Below, piece by piece: positions 33,933-44,516 of a stretch of 64,000 nt of DNA. The translations under genes and the position numbers were made by a program. Within the stretch, counting starts at the first letter, position 1, and each line of letters begins with the position of its first letter. A model generated the notes under the pieces. The model worked only from the letters and a program-made list of their open reading frames with translations. It was not told the origin of the DNA and searched no databases. The stretch comes from an uncultured Prevotellaceae bacterium (lineage in GTDB: Bacteria; Bacteroidota; Bacteroidia; Bacteroidales; Bacteroidaceae): the NCBI GenBank assembly GCA_902778535.1, contig CACYYG010000003.1, forward strand, positions 77,345 through 141,344. The letters run 5' to 3'.

Positions 33933-34649
33933 ATGGATTTTCAAAGATTTAACTACCAGTCAGTAGCAACCAGCGAAGAGAAAGCTGCTGTGGCTTTCCC
34001 CGCGCTGATGCGAAAAGTCTACGTTTGGATGTCGATGGCCCTTGTCATCACAGGTCTCACGGCATGGATTGTGGCCCACAACGCCTCGCTGCTACAGCTC
34101 ATCTACGGCAACAGCGCTACCATTTGGATTCTGTTTGCCGTTGAGATAGGCCTCGTCATCGCCCTCAGCGCTGCCATCCACAAACTGTCGCTACCTGTTG
34201 CCACGCTGATGTTCGTGGTCTACTCGGTGCTCAACGGAGCCGTCCTCTCGTCCATTTTCCTTGTCTACACCATGTCGAGCATCGCTACCGTTTTCTTCAT
34301 CACCGCTGCCACTTTCGGAGCCATGTCGGTGTTTGGCTATGTCACCAAGAAAGACCTCTCGTCGATAGGCAAGTTCCTGATGATGGCTCTCATCGGCCTC
34401 ATCATTGCCACCGTGGTGAACCTGTTTATGAAGAATTCCGGCCTGGATATGATTATCAGCTACGCTGGCGTGCTCATTTTCGTAGGCCTCACAGCCTGGG
34501 ACACGCAGAAAATCAAGCAGATGTGCCTGCAGGCTCCCGACACAGGCGAGTCGATGCAGAAGCTGGCCCTTCTCGGTGCCCTCTCGCTCTACCTCGACTT
34601 CATCAACCTCTTCATCTATTTGCTGCGCATCTTGGGCAACCGCGAATAA
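33933..34649 (+). CDS. Bax inhibitor-1/YccA family membrane protein
   Basis: I use the ATG at 33,933 (MDFQRFNYQSVATSEEKAAV), giving 238 residues. Seven membrane segments are visible after a soluble N-terminus, with FGAMSVFGYVTKKDLSSIGK and the C-terminal GALSLYLDFINLFIYLLRIL typical of BI-1 proteins. Bacterial members are pH-sensitive calcium leak channels or regulators of the FtsH protease. It follows the aminotransferase by seven bases and ends before a strong terminator. Confidence 0.93.
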   Translation: MDFQRFNYQSVATSEEKAAVAFPALMRKVYVWMSMALVITGLTAWIVAHNASLLQLIYGNSATIWILFAVEIGLVIALSAAIHKLSLPVATLMFVVYSVLNGAVLSSIFLVYTMSSIATVFFITAATFGAMSVFGYVTKKDLSSIGKFLMMALIGLIIATVVNLFMKNSGLDMIISYAGVLIFVGLTAWDTQKIKQMCLQAPDTGESMQKLALLGALSLYLDFINLFIYLLRILGNRE

Positions 34650-34744
34650 TCAGCGACTCAGAACCAAGCTTGAATGATAATTTGTTGACTTTCAATTGTT
34701 GTTTAAGTCAACAAAATGTAGAGGTAACGAATTTAAATCTTAGA

Positions 34745-34784
34745 AGGGTAAGTGTTGGCACGGGATGCAACACTTACCCTTTTT
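34745..34784 (+). terminator. Strong rho-independent terminator
   Basis: A perfect 13-base stem (AGGGTAAGTGTTG at 34,745-34,757; its complement at 34,768-34,780) with a 10-base loop is followed by TTTT. It ends the operon that includes the amino-sugar cassette and the BI-1 gene. Confidence 0.85.
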
Positions 34785-34855
34785 CTGCTTCCTTCATCTC
34801 ACGTTTCAGTTGCCATTATCTGGTTCACCTGTAACCATCCCATTTTCGACGTCTC

Positions 34856-35500
34856 TTATCTGATGGCCCAAGCCAAGCCCTTTGCAGTACGGAGCGCATT
34901 ATCCTTGAAGTGGTTGCCCTCGTTCCATTCCAATATCTTTTCACAATCCAGCAGTTCGTGCATCCGCTCAATGCACTCGCCTACACGAGCCATGACAGGA
35001 TTCCTCGCCTTTGCCTCCTTGTCGCCAAGGCTCAGATACACCCGATGAGCCTTTATCTGATGACTGGCGGCAAAATCTATCCACTTCGGGAACCACACCG
35101 ACGGCGAGGCTCCAACGATTGATGAAAACACATCCGTCTGATAGCCGCTCCACAGTGCAAACAGTCCTGCGAGAGAGTAGCCGCCAAGGCAATAGCGACT
35201 GCACTTGAACCTCGGAACCAGTTCGTCCAGCACGTAGCACAATGTTTCTGACGCACCTTCACCGAAGTCCTCATGCCCGAATACCGCAGGAGCCTTCCAA
35301 GGCGACAGTTCTGCACTCCAGTTGCCAATGCTAAAGGCCACCAGCGTAAATGTTGCCGATGAATGACTGCTGAGCCAGGCGATTTCCTCGTCCAGTCCTT
35401 GCTGGTCATGCTCGTCCACAGGCTGGATGATAACCCATTCAGGCTTGTCAGTTGTCTGATGTGCCCAGACTTCCCTTCCCGCTATTTCAATCTGCGTCAT
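34856..35500 (-). CDS. Alpha/beta-hydrolase (putative esterase)
   Basis: This 214-residue, probably cytosolic protein has a nucleophile elbow GGYSLAGLFALWSG (G-x-S-x-A-G), then VGASPSVWFPKW, VYLSLGDKEAKA with an acidic residue, and a C-terminal GNHF that supplies the His. This pattern fits the esterase D/IroE-like group. Its start overlaps the end of the elaA fragment by 4 bases (ATGA), so it is now translated from that remnant's message. The substrate is unknown. Confidence 0.75.
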   Translation of the reverse strand: MTQIEIAGREVWAHQTTDKPEWVIIQPVDEHDQQGLDEEIAWLSSHSSATFTLVAFSIGNWSAELSPWKAPAVFGHEDFGEGASETLCYVLDELVPRFKCSRYCLGGYSLAGLFALWSGYQTDVFSSIVGASPSVWFPKWIDFAASHQIKAHRVYLSLGDKEAKARNPVMARVGECIERMHELLDCEKILEWNEGNHFKDNALRTAKGLAWAIR

Positions 35501-35688
35501 ACTTCACGCTCCATCTTTACATGCGGAATACCATCCTCCAGGAACTCTTCTGAGCACACCTTGTCGATGCCGTCGAGGTCTTGATATACACAGTTCTGCT
35601 CTACGACAAACACCTCTGAACGCAGTTGCAGCATGTCGTAGAGCCTTGCACCGTCGAGACTTCTGAAAGCTGCTATGTGAATAGTCAT
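35497..35688 (-). pseudogene. ElaA-type GNAT acetyltransferase, N-terminal remnant
   Basis: This 63-residue frame matches only the N-terminus of ElaA-like acetyltransferases: LYDMLQLRSEVFVVEQNCVY and QDLDGIDKV. The intact family has about 150 residues, and the acetyl-CoA-binding part is missing. The frame then runs into unrelated codons ending in TGA within the ATGA start of the hydrolase. It has probably lost enzyme activity, but it may still serve as a leader for the hydrolase. Confidence 0.7.
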
Positions 35689-35810
35689 ACTAGTTTCATT
35701 TTGATACGGTGTTTAGATTCATCGAGTGCAAAGGTAATCAATAAAAGCCAAATTCTGACAGAAAACATTCAAATTGTTCTCGAAAAACACGAAAAAAACA
35801 TATAGATATG

Positions 35811-36275
35811 ATGAAATCGTGAATATCACCTTCAAAAATGTAAAGAAAATGGATTTCCGATTTCTTTACAAATGAAATTCGTGAAATAGAAGCGGAAAGG
35901 CACTGTTTTGCCCTCAGTCGGCCATCGGATGAACATGAGTGCGGCTCAAAAACTGCACACCCGTACGGGATTTGTGCAGCTTTTCAGTCTCTAAAAGGTG
36001 CTATTTTGGTCTCAGAACGGCTTGCTTTTGCTAAAAAAGATGGTCCGCGTGAAAAAAAGGCATTGACTTTTTTTCATGGGGATATACCTTTTTGAAAACG
36101 AGGATGCTCCCTGCAAACGAAAATATAAGCTAAGCAACTATCAATCAACAAGATAGCCAACCCCTCTCATTTTCGCGTTTTTTTCAGCAAATTGTCTTGT
36201 CGTGAATTCTGAGCTATTCTCAGCCTCGTTGAACCCTGTTTTTCCGTCACTTTTGTAAAAATTTTTTATTCCTTC
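35811..36275 (+). repeat. Long non-coding repeat, copy A
   Basis: About 465 bases match the reverse complement of 48,640-49,103 almost throughout, with scattered substitutions. Conserved hairpins are TGTAAAGAAA/TTTCTTTACA (near 35,838-35,870); CTGCACA/TGTGCAG (35,953-35,979); a stem of G-A-rich CCGCGTGAAAAAAAG with CTTTTTTTCA (36,044-36,077), whose base is disrupted here; and CTGAG/CTCAG near 36,209. There is no coding potential. A conserved tail reads ctctcattttcgcg, a T-run, then cagc. Confidence 0.8.
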
Positions 36276-36299
36276 TGAATTGTTGCCATCCGCTTAAAT

Positions 36300-36360
36300 A
36301 TAACGATACAGGGCTTCGTGGTTCCGAGGCACAAGAAACCATGAAGCCCTGTATCGTTAT
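36300..36360. terminator. Long hairpin after the CE6-CE1 esterase gene
   Basis: A 24-base stem (36,300-36,323 with 36,337-36,360, one G-T pair) closes a 13-base loop. It lies 34 bases beyond the esterase stop codon, and a short T-containing stretch follows on the minus strand. It is probably a terminator or mRNA 3'-end stabiliser. Confidence 0.6.
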
Positions 36361-36394
36361 TGTTAGTATCCGCGTAGTTTATCAGTCAGAGGAC

Positions 36395-38377
<1,983 letters not shown>

Positions 38378-38517
38378 TTAAAAAGCTATTTTCATGCAAA
38401 AATACAATAATCTATGCGAAAGAGATTACAATTTTATACCATTTATTGTTTTAATTGTTGCATCATGCCGTTAGGAAACATCTTCATTCCGAAAATGAGA
38501 TTTTTTTTCTATTTTCT

Positions 38518-38548
38518 TTTGCAGGGTGTCCAATTTGTTGTACCTTTG
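38518..38548 (+). promoter_or_regulatory. Promoter of the nucleotidyltransferase gene
   Basis: TTTG (38,518-38,521) and TACCTTTG (38,541-38,548) are separated by 19 bases. The chosen ATG is only seven bases past the -7 box, so the transcript may be leaderless or nearly so. Confidence 0.75.
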
Positions 38549-38555
38549 CAGCACG

Positions 38556-39350
38556 ATGAAGCAGGCCATGATTTTTGCTGCAGGCTTGGGCACACGTCTC
38601 AAGCCACTTACTGACCACACACCAAAGGCACTGGTCGAGGTGGGAGGTCGCCCGCTGCTCGACATTGTCATCTACAAGCTCCGCGAGCAGGGCTACGACC
38701 GCTTCGTGGTGAACGTCCATCACTTTGCAGACAAGATTGAGGAGCATGTGGCCGCCGCCGACTATGCTCCGCTGGTGCGCATCAGCGACGAGCGCAGTCA
38801 GCTGCTTGAAACGGGCGGCGGGCTGAAGAAGGCCGCACCGCTCTTTGCCGACGAGGAGTCCATCCTCATTCACAACGTCGATATATTAAGTAATGTAGAC
38901 TTCCTGTGGTTCTCGCGCCAGCACCTGCCCGACGAGGATGCCGTGCTGCTGGTCAGCCGGCGCAAGACCAAGCGCTACCTGCTTTTCGACAACGCCATGC
39001 GCCTCATGGGCTGGACGAACATTGAGACGGGCGAGGTAAAGAGCCCCTTCCCCTGGCTGCGCGAAGCCGACATCACCATCGACGACGATTTGCAGATTCA
39101 TCCCTCACCCATCAACCTGCCGTCCTCCACGCTCTACGCTTTCGCCTTCTCAGGCATCCACAGCTTCTCGCCCCGTCTCTTCCCGCTGATGGAGCGTTTC
39201 CCCGACCGTTTCCCCATTATGGACTTCTATCTCAGCACCTGCCATCGACGCCACATCGTAGGCTGCCTGAAGGAAGACCTGCGCCTGCTCGACGTGGGCA
39301 AGCTTGACACCTTATCAGAAGCTGAAGCATTTCTGAAGAATTTCCGATAA
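38556..39350 (+). CDS. Nucleotidyltransferase (MurU-like sugar-1-phosphate uridylyltransferase)
   Basis: I choose the ATG at 38,556 (MKQAMIFAAGLGTRLKPLTD); an upstream ATG at 38,526 lies inside the promoter. The 264-residue protein has the nucleotidyltransferase signature AAGLGTRLKPLTDHTPKAL, VVNVHHFADKIEEHV and LLETGGGLKKA. These are the features of MurU, which makes UDP-MurNAc in cell-wall recycling; other NDP-sugar enzymes share them. There is no AmgK-type kinase gene beside it. Confidence 0.82.
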   Translation: MKQAMIFAAGLGTRLKPLTDHTPKALVEVGGRPLLDIVIYKLREQGYDRFVVNVHHFADKIEEHVAAADYAPLVRISDERSQLLETGGGLKKAAPLFADEESILIHNVDILSNVDFLWFSRQHLPDEDAVLLVSRRKTKRYLLFDNAMRLMGWTNIETGEVKSPFPWLREADITIDDDLQIHPSPINLPSSTLYAFAFSGIHSFSPRLFPLMERFPDRFPIMDFYLSTCHRRHIVGCLKEDLRLLDVGKLDTLSEAEAFLKNFR

Positions 39351-39383
39351 TTTTTCCCATAAAAAACGTAATTCCCTTTCTAT

Positions 39384-40985
39384 ATGCAAAAGATCATCAT
39401 TCTCGACTTCGGTTCTCAGACCACTCAACTCATCGGACGCCGTGTGCGTGAGCTGGACACCTTCTGCGAGATTCTTCCCTACAACAAGTTCCCAGTAGGC
39501 GATGATTCCGTGATTGGCGTCATCCTTTCAGGCTCGCCTTTCTCCGTACACGACCCCGACGCCTTCAAGGTTGACCTTAGCCAGTTCGTTGGCAAGGTGC
39601 CCGTCTTGGGCATCTGCTATGGCGCACAGTTCATCTCACACACGCTGGGCGGCAAGGTGGAGAAAGCCGACAGCCGCGAATATGGCCGTGCCAACCTCGA
39701 AACCGTCGACACCACCAATCCTTTGTTTAAGGGCTTCGACCAGCACTCACAGGTGTGGATGAGTCACGGCGACACCATCACCGCCATCCCCGACGGCTTT
39801 GAATGTATCGCCTCTACGAAGGACGTAAAGTATGCTGCCTATGCAACAAGCGGCATCTGGGCCGTCCAGTTCCACCCCGAGGTGTTCCACACCTTACAAG
39901 GAACGACGCTGCTGAAGAATTTCGTGGTCGACATCTGCGGCTCGAAGCAGGAATGGAGTGCCGCCTCGTTTGTCGACAGTACCGTAGCTGAACTGAAGGA
40001 ACAGCTGGGCAACGACCGCGTCATCCTCGGCCTCTCGGGCGGTGTAGACAGCAGCGTGGCCGCCGTGCTGCTCAACAGGGCCATCGGCGACCGTCTCACC
40101 TGTATCTTCGTCGATCACGGCATGTTGCGCAAGAACGAGTTCCAGCAAGTGATGGACGACTACAAGGTGCTGGGCCTCAACGTCATCGGTGTCGATGCAA
40201 GCGAGCAATTCTTCGCCGACCTCGCCGGCGTCACCGATCCTGAACAGAAGCGCAAGATTATCGGCCGCGACTTCGTGGAAGTCTTCAATGCCGAGGCCAA
40301 GAAAATCACCGATGCCAAGTGGTTGGGACAGGGCACCATCTATCCCGACCGCATCGAGAGCCTGAACATCACGGGCAAGGTCATCAAGAGCCACCACAAC
40401 GTGGGCGGCCTGCCCAAAGAGATGAACCTGAAGCTGTGCGAGCCGCTGAAGTGGCTCTTCAAGGACGAGGTGCGCCGCGTGGGCCGTCAGCTGGGCATGC
40501 CCGAGCACCTCATCGGCCGTCATCCCTTCCCGGGCCCGGGTCTTGCCGTGCGCATACTTGGCGACATCACAAGAGAGAAAGTAAGCATCCTGCAGGAGGC
40601 TGACGACATCTACATCCGTGGCCTGCGTGAGTTCAAGACCAAGCTCTCTGGCGAAGAGGCACGCCTCGCTCTGGCTGCCGGTGCGCCCGCCGAGATAGCC
40701 AACGGCGAGCTGGAAGTATCGCTCTACGACCAAGTGTGGCAGGCAGGCGCCATTCTTCTCAGCACCGTCCGCAGCGTTGGCGTGATGGGCGATGAGCGCA
40801 CCTACGAGCACCCCGTTGCCCTGCGTGCCGTCACCTCTACCGACGCTATGACTGCCGACTGGGCCCGTCTGCCCTACGAATTCCTGGCCAAAGTATCCAA
40901 CGAAATCATCAACAAGGTTCGCGGCGTCAACCGTGTCTGCTATGACATTTCCTCCAAGCCCCCTTCGACAATAGAGTGGGAGTAG
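39384..40985 (+). CDS. guaA: GMP synthase (glutamine-hydrolysing)
   Basis: This 533-residue enzyme has an N-terminal class I glutamine amidotransferase domain with the nucleophile Cys in LGICYGAQF and His/Glu in [10 protein letters not shown]. The ATP pyrophosphatase domain has the P-loop [16 protein letters not shown], and the C-terminal dimerisation domain ends in [14 protein letters not shown]. It aminates XMP to GMP. It is complete and full length. It follows the nucleotidyltransferase by 33 bases. Confidence 0.97.
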   Translation: MQKIIILDFGSQTTQLIGRRVRELDTFCEILPYNKFPVGDDSVIGVILSGSPFSVHDPDAFKVDLSQFVGKVPVLGICYGAQFISHTLGGKVEKADSREYGRANLETVDTTNPLFKGFDQHSQVWMSHGDTITAIPDGFECIASTKDVKYAAYATSGIWAVQFHPEVFHTLQGTTLLKNFVVDICGSKQEWSAASFVDSTVAELKEQLGNDRVILGLSGGVDSSVAAVLLNRAIGDRLTCIFVDHGMLRKNEFQQVMDDYKVLGLNVIGVDASEQFFADLAGVTDPEQKRKIIGRDFVEVFNAEAKKITDAKWLGQGTIYPDRIESLNITGKVIKSHHNVGGLPKEMNLKLCEPLKWLFKDEVRRVGRQLGMPEHLIGRHPFPGPGLAVRILGDITREKVSILQEADDIYIRGLREFKTKLSGEEARLALAAGAPAEIANGELEVSLYDQVWQAGAILLSTVRSVGVMGDERTYEHPVALRAVTSTDAMTADWARLPYEFLAKVSNEIINKVRGVNRVCYDISSKPPSTIEWE

Positions 40986-41518
40986 TTGCTGATGAAACTA
41001 CCATTCCATGTAACTCCAACTTCGGTCCCTCTGACGAGGAAGTACGCTCTGCCGACCTGACAGTGGGCTGCCGCGTGGAAATCGCCTATCTGCGTGACCG
41101 CCGCGTAGTGCTATCCTATCTGGGCAACAACCACTACAGGGTACAACAAAGTCAGAACAGCAAGCTTTTCGTGGGGAGCACGCGCAAAACCATAAGTGCC
41201 AATGAATCAAGCAGATACCCTTCTATCAAAATCCTGGCACTATTTGCGGTAAAATTTTCCTTCATGCAGAATTTTTCAATCTCAGCGAGGCATTTGTAAA
41301 ATTTCATTACTTTTTTCCACTAGTTCACAAGAAGTCCTGACAGGCTCCACCCTGCCCTCTCCCTTCAATGGAAGGAGCAGGTGGGCTGCAGTATTGACAT
41401 CGTGTAAACTGGCGTAACTTGGACAGGAAAAATAAAAAAAACTTAATTCTTTTGCCACGAAACGACTGCTTTCGTTTTTTTTTCATAAATTTGCTTGATA
41501 AATGAATCGTAAAAGAGA
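40986..41518. other. Intergenic region after guaA
   Basis: No gene is supported. An open frame reaching from the guaA end to 41,299 has a short protein-like stretch (CRVEIAYLRDRRVVLSYL) that may be a relic. A palindromic C/G-rich repeat (CCACC...CTCCCTTC-AATG-GAAGGAG...GGTGG) lies at about 41,346-41,384. A TAAATTTG box at 41,486-41,493 probably drives the next gene. Confidence 0.4.
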
Positions 41519-42562
41519 ATGAAGTACAAAATATGTATTTTGCTGGGTCTGTTGCTCTTTGCTTCGGGCGCCACGGCTCAGCGTAAGGGCAGGGGCGGAG
41601 CAGTGAGGAAGCAGAAGGTGGAAGAACCCGTCGAAGACCCGCGCATCACGCAAATGCTCAGCGCTGTGCAGCAGGTGGTGTTCATCGACAGCATGGTGGT
41701 GGATGCCGACAGCTATATGAGCCACATACCCCTTTCGTCCTATAGCGGCAAGCTGACGCAGCAGGCCAAGTATGGCGGAACATTCACCAGCGAGATGGGC
41801 GACCGCCGGTTGGCTACCATCACCGTCAACGCCGACACCACCATCGCCAGCAGCGACTTCATTGCCAACCGCTGGACCACGCCGCAGCCCATTGCCGGCA
41901 TTGGCGACGACACGTCTGCCAATCCGTTCCTCATGCCCGACGGCGTCACCCTCTATTTTGCGCAGAAGGGCGAGAAGAGCATTGGCGGATACGACATCTT
42001 CATGACACGCTACAACAGCGAGCGCGGCACGTTCCTAAAGCCCGAAAACGCAGGAATGCCTTTTGCCTCTGAGGCCAACGACATTTTCTTCGCCATCGAT
42101 GAATTCAGCCAGCTGGGCTATTTCGTCACCGACCGCCGCCAGCCCGAAGGCAAGGTGTGCATCTATGTGTTCATACCCACAGAGACGCGCCGCACCTATC
42201 ATACTGAGGCTTACAGCAGTGAGCAGCTGCGGCGTCTGGCCTCCATCCACAGCATAGCCGACACATGGACGGCCGACTCGCTGCAGCGGCAGGAGGCGTT
42301 GGCGCGCCTGGTGAGCACCCGTTCAAAGGGAGGCCATGTGCAGGCGGCCACACAGCACAGCCAACAGTCGGAGCTTGATCATCTCAAGCACCAAGCCGAC
42401 GTTCTGGACAAGGCTCTTACGCTGGCCCGCAACAGCTATGCACTTGCCTCTGAAAGCGAGCGCCTCAAGATGCGCGACGAGATACTTCGCAACGAACGAC
42501 AGCTGGAACAACTGCAACAGGAAATAAGAAACAAAGAGAAACAGATACCTTATAATAACTAA
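41519..42562 (+). CDS. Exported PD40 beta-propeller-like protein with C-terminal coiled coil
   Basis: This 347-residue protein has a signal peptide (cleavage near GATAQ, residue 21). The middle contains WD40-like PD40 segments: ANPFLMPDGVTLYFAQKG followed by GGYDIFMTRYN, and EANDIFFAIDEFSQLGYFVT. The C-terminus (about 265-340) is a charged coiled coil with a heptad pattern (LDHLKHQADVLDKAL). Similar Bacteroidetes proteins occur in the cell envelope, sometimes with OmpA domains, which this one lacks. I assign no exact role. Confidence 0.7.
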   Translation: MKYKICILLGLLLFASGATAQRKGRGGAVRKQKVEEPVEDPRITQMLSAVQQVVFIDSMVVDADSYMSHIPLSSYSGKLTQQAKYGGTFTSEMGDRRLATITVNADTTIASSDFIANRWTTPQPIAGIGDDTSANPFLMPDGVTLYFAQKGEKSIGGYDIFMTRYNSERGTFLKPENAGMPFASEANDIFFAIDEFSQLGYFVTDRRQPEGKVCIYVFIPTETRRTYHTEAYSSEQLRRLASIHSIADTWTADSLQRQEALARLVSTRSKGGHVQAATQHSQQSELDHLKHQADVLDKALTLARNSYALASESERLKMRDEILRNERQLEQLQQEIRNKEKQIPYNN

Positions 42563-42575
42563 AACCCTTACAGCT

Positions 42576-43448
42576 ATGGAAAAATATTTTGCACCCTCTG
42601 AACTCATCATCAACAATGACGGTTCGTGTTTCCACCTTCATCTGAAGCCGGAACAGTTGGCCGACCGCATAGTGCTTGTTGGCGACCCTGCACGCGTAAA
42701 TACCGTAGCCGCACACTTCGACACCTGCGAATGTGAAGTGAGCAGCCGAGAGTTCCACACCATCACCGGCACCTACAAAGGCAAACGCATAACCTGCCAA
42801 AGTCACGGCATTGGGTGCGACAATATCGACATCGTGGTGAACGAGCTCGACACTCTGGCCAACATCGACTATGAGACGAGAACCGAAAAGACTGAACACC
42901 GCACGCTCACTATGGTGCGCATAGGCACTTGCGGCGGACTTCAGCCCTTCACGCCTACGGGTTGCTTCGTGGCATCGGTAAAGAGCATCGGTTTCGACGG
43001 CCTGCTCAACTATTATGCCGGACGCAACAATGTGTGCGACCTGAAACTGGAGGAAGCCTTCAAGAAACACATGGCGTGGGATCCCATCAAGGGTGCGCCT
43101 TACGTATCGGTTGCCGACCAGCAGCTCATCGAGCAAATTGCACAAGACGACATGGTGCGCGGCTACACCATCTCGTGCGGAGGATTCTATGGGCCGCAGG
43201 GGCGTGTGCTCCGCGCCGACATTGCCGACCCTCAGCAGAACGAGAAGATTGAAGCCTTCGAGTACGAGGGCATGAAGGTGTGCAACTTCGAGATGGAGTC
43301 GTCGGCCGTCGCCGGCATGGCCTCACTGCTCGGCCACCGCGCCATGACCTGCTGCATGGTCATTGCCAACCGCTACGCCAAGGAGATGAACACTGAGTAC
43401 AAGAACTCTATCGACACGCTCATCACCAAGGTGCTCGACCGTATTTAA
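42576..43448 (+). CDS. Uridine phosphorylase-family nucleoside phosphorylase
   Basis: This 290-residue enzyme has VLVGDPARVNTVAAHFD at the phosphate site, SHGIGCDNIDIVVNEL, VRIGTCGGLQPFTPTG and the ribose-site glutamate region KVCNFEMESSAVAGMASLLG. It splits uridine (or a related nucleoside) with phosphate to base and ribose-1-phosphate. It lies 13 bases after the propeller gene and 36 bases before the aldolase gene, all on the plus strand. Confidence 0.9.
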   Translation: MEKYFAPSELIINNDGSCFHLHLKPEQLADRIVLVGDPARVNTVAAHFDTCECEVSSREFHTITGTYKGKRITCQSHGIGCDNIDIVVNELDTLANIDYETRTEKTEHRTLTMVRIGTCGGLQPFTPTGCFVASVKSIGFDGLLNYYAGRNNVCDLKLEEAFKKHMAWDPIKGAPYVSVADQQLIEQIAQDDMVRGYTISCGGFYGPQGRVLRADIADPQQNEKIEAFEYEGMKVCNFEMESSAVAGMASLLGHRAMTCCMVIANRYAKEMNTEYKNSIDTLITKVLDRI

Positions 43449-43484
43449 TGTTTAGTTTGTTGCGACTCAGTCGCAACCTCAACT

Positions 43485-44516
43485 ATGGTATCATTTGCAA
43501 GCGATTACAACAACGGTGCTCATCCGAAAGTGCTTCAGCACCTGATTGACACCAATAGTGAAAGTAGTGAATCCTACGGTGACGACATCTGGAGCCGACA
43601 TGCCCGGGAAATGATTCGCCAGGCATGTCATTGCCCCGATGCCGACATCTTCTTCCTCGTAGGAGGCACACAAACCAATGCCACCGTCATCGACGGCGTG
43701 CTAACAGGCTACGAGGGAGTCATTGCCGTCAGCACAGGCCACATCAACGTGCACGAGTCGGGGGCCATAGAAGCCAACGGCCACAAAATCATCACCCTGC
43801 CGTCGCACGATGGGAAGATGTGGGCCAGCGACTTGGAGCAGTTCCACACTTCATTCTTCGCCGACCCCGTCTATGAGCACATGGTCATACCCGGCATTGT
43901 CTACATCACCCTGCCTACAGAACTGGGCACGATGTACAAGGCTGCCGAGATAGAGAAGCTGCACGAGCTGTGCCAGGCCTACGAGGTGCCGCTGTTCATC
44001 GACGGCGCACGTCTGGGCTATGGGCTGATGTCTGACGAGTGCGACTTCGACCTGCCCTGGCTGGCGCGCCATTGCGACGTGTTCTATATAGGCGGTACAA
44101 AGATTGGCGCATTGTGCGGCGAGGCTGTAGTCTTCCCCCACAACAATGCACCACGGCATTTCTTCAACATCATCAAGCAGCACGGCGCATTGCTGGCAAA
44201 GAGCCGCTTGGCGGGCGTCCAGTTTGATGCGCTCTTCACAGACGGCCTCTACTTCCAAATCTCACGCCACGCCATCGACATGGCCATGCGACTGCGCACC
44301 ATCTTCCTCGACGCAGGCTTCACCCTCAAAGATTCGTCAACCAACCAGCAGTTTGTCATTCTGACGAAAAAACATCTGGAACAGCTGCGCAAGGTCATCG
44401 ACTTTGAAACGTGGGAGCCGCTCGACAACGACCGCGTCCTGTGCCGCTTCGTCACCAGCTGGGCCACCACCGATGATGACCTCTCAGCCCTTGCTGCCGC
44501 CCTTCAATCGCTATGA
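43485..44516 (+). CDS. Low-specificity L-threonine aldolase
   Basis: This 343-residue fold-type I PLP enzyme of the beta-eliminating lyase group has FASDYNNGAHPKVLQHLID, FLVGGTQTNATVIDG, VPLFIDGARLGYGLMSD and the PLP lysine in FYIGGTKIGALCGEAVVF. It cleaves threonine or allo-threonine to glycine and acetaldehyde. The stop codon overlaps the mnmE start as ATGA, which ties the two translationally. Confidence 0.92.
   Translation: MVSFASDYNNGAHPKVLQHLIDTNSESSESYGDDIWSRHAREMIRQACHCPDADIFFLVGGTQTNATVIDGVLTGYEGVIAVSTGHINVHESGAIEANGHKIITLPSHDGKMWASDLEQFHTSFFADPVYEHMVIPGIVYITLPTELGTMYKAAEIEKLHELCQAYEVPLFIDGARLGYGLMSDECDFDLPWLARHCDVFYIGGTKIGALCGEAVVFPHNNAPRHFFNIIKQHGALLAKSRLAGVQFDALFTDGLYFQISRHAIDMAMRLRTIFLDAGFTLKDSSTNQQFVILTKKHLEQLRKVIDFETWEPLDNDRVLCRFVTSWATTDDDLSALAAALQSL

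Noticed and set aside
39894-40811. Minus-strand open frame of 305 codons
   Set aside because: It is antisense to guaA, which is complete and well conserved.
40976-41299. Possible gene of 107 codons after guaA
   Set aside because: It begins inside guaA, has no promoter or family features, and its end is low complexity. At most it is a relic.
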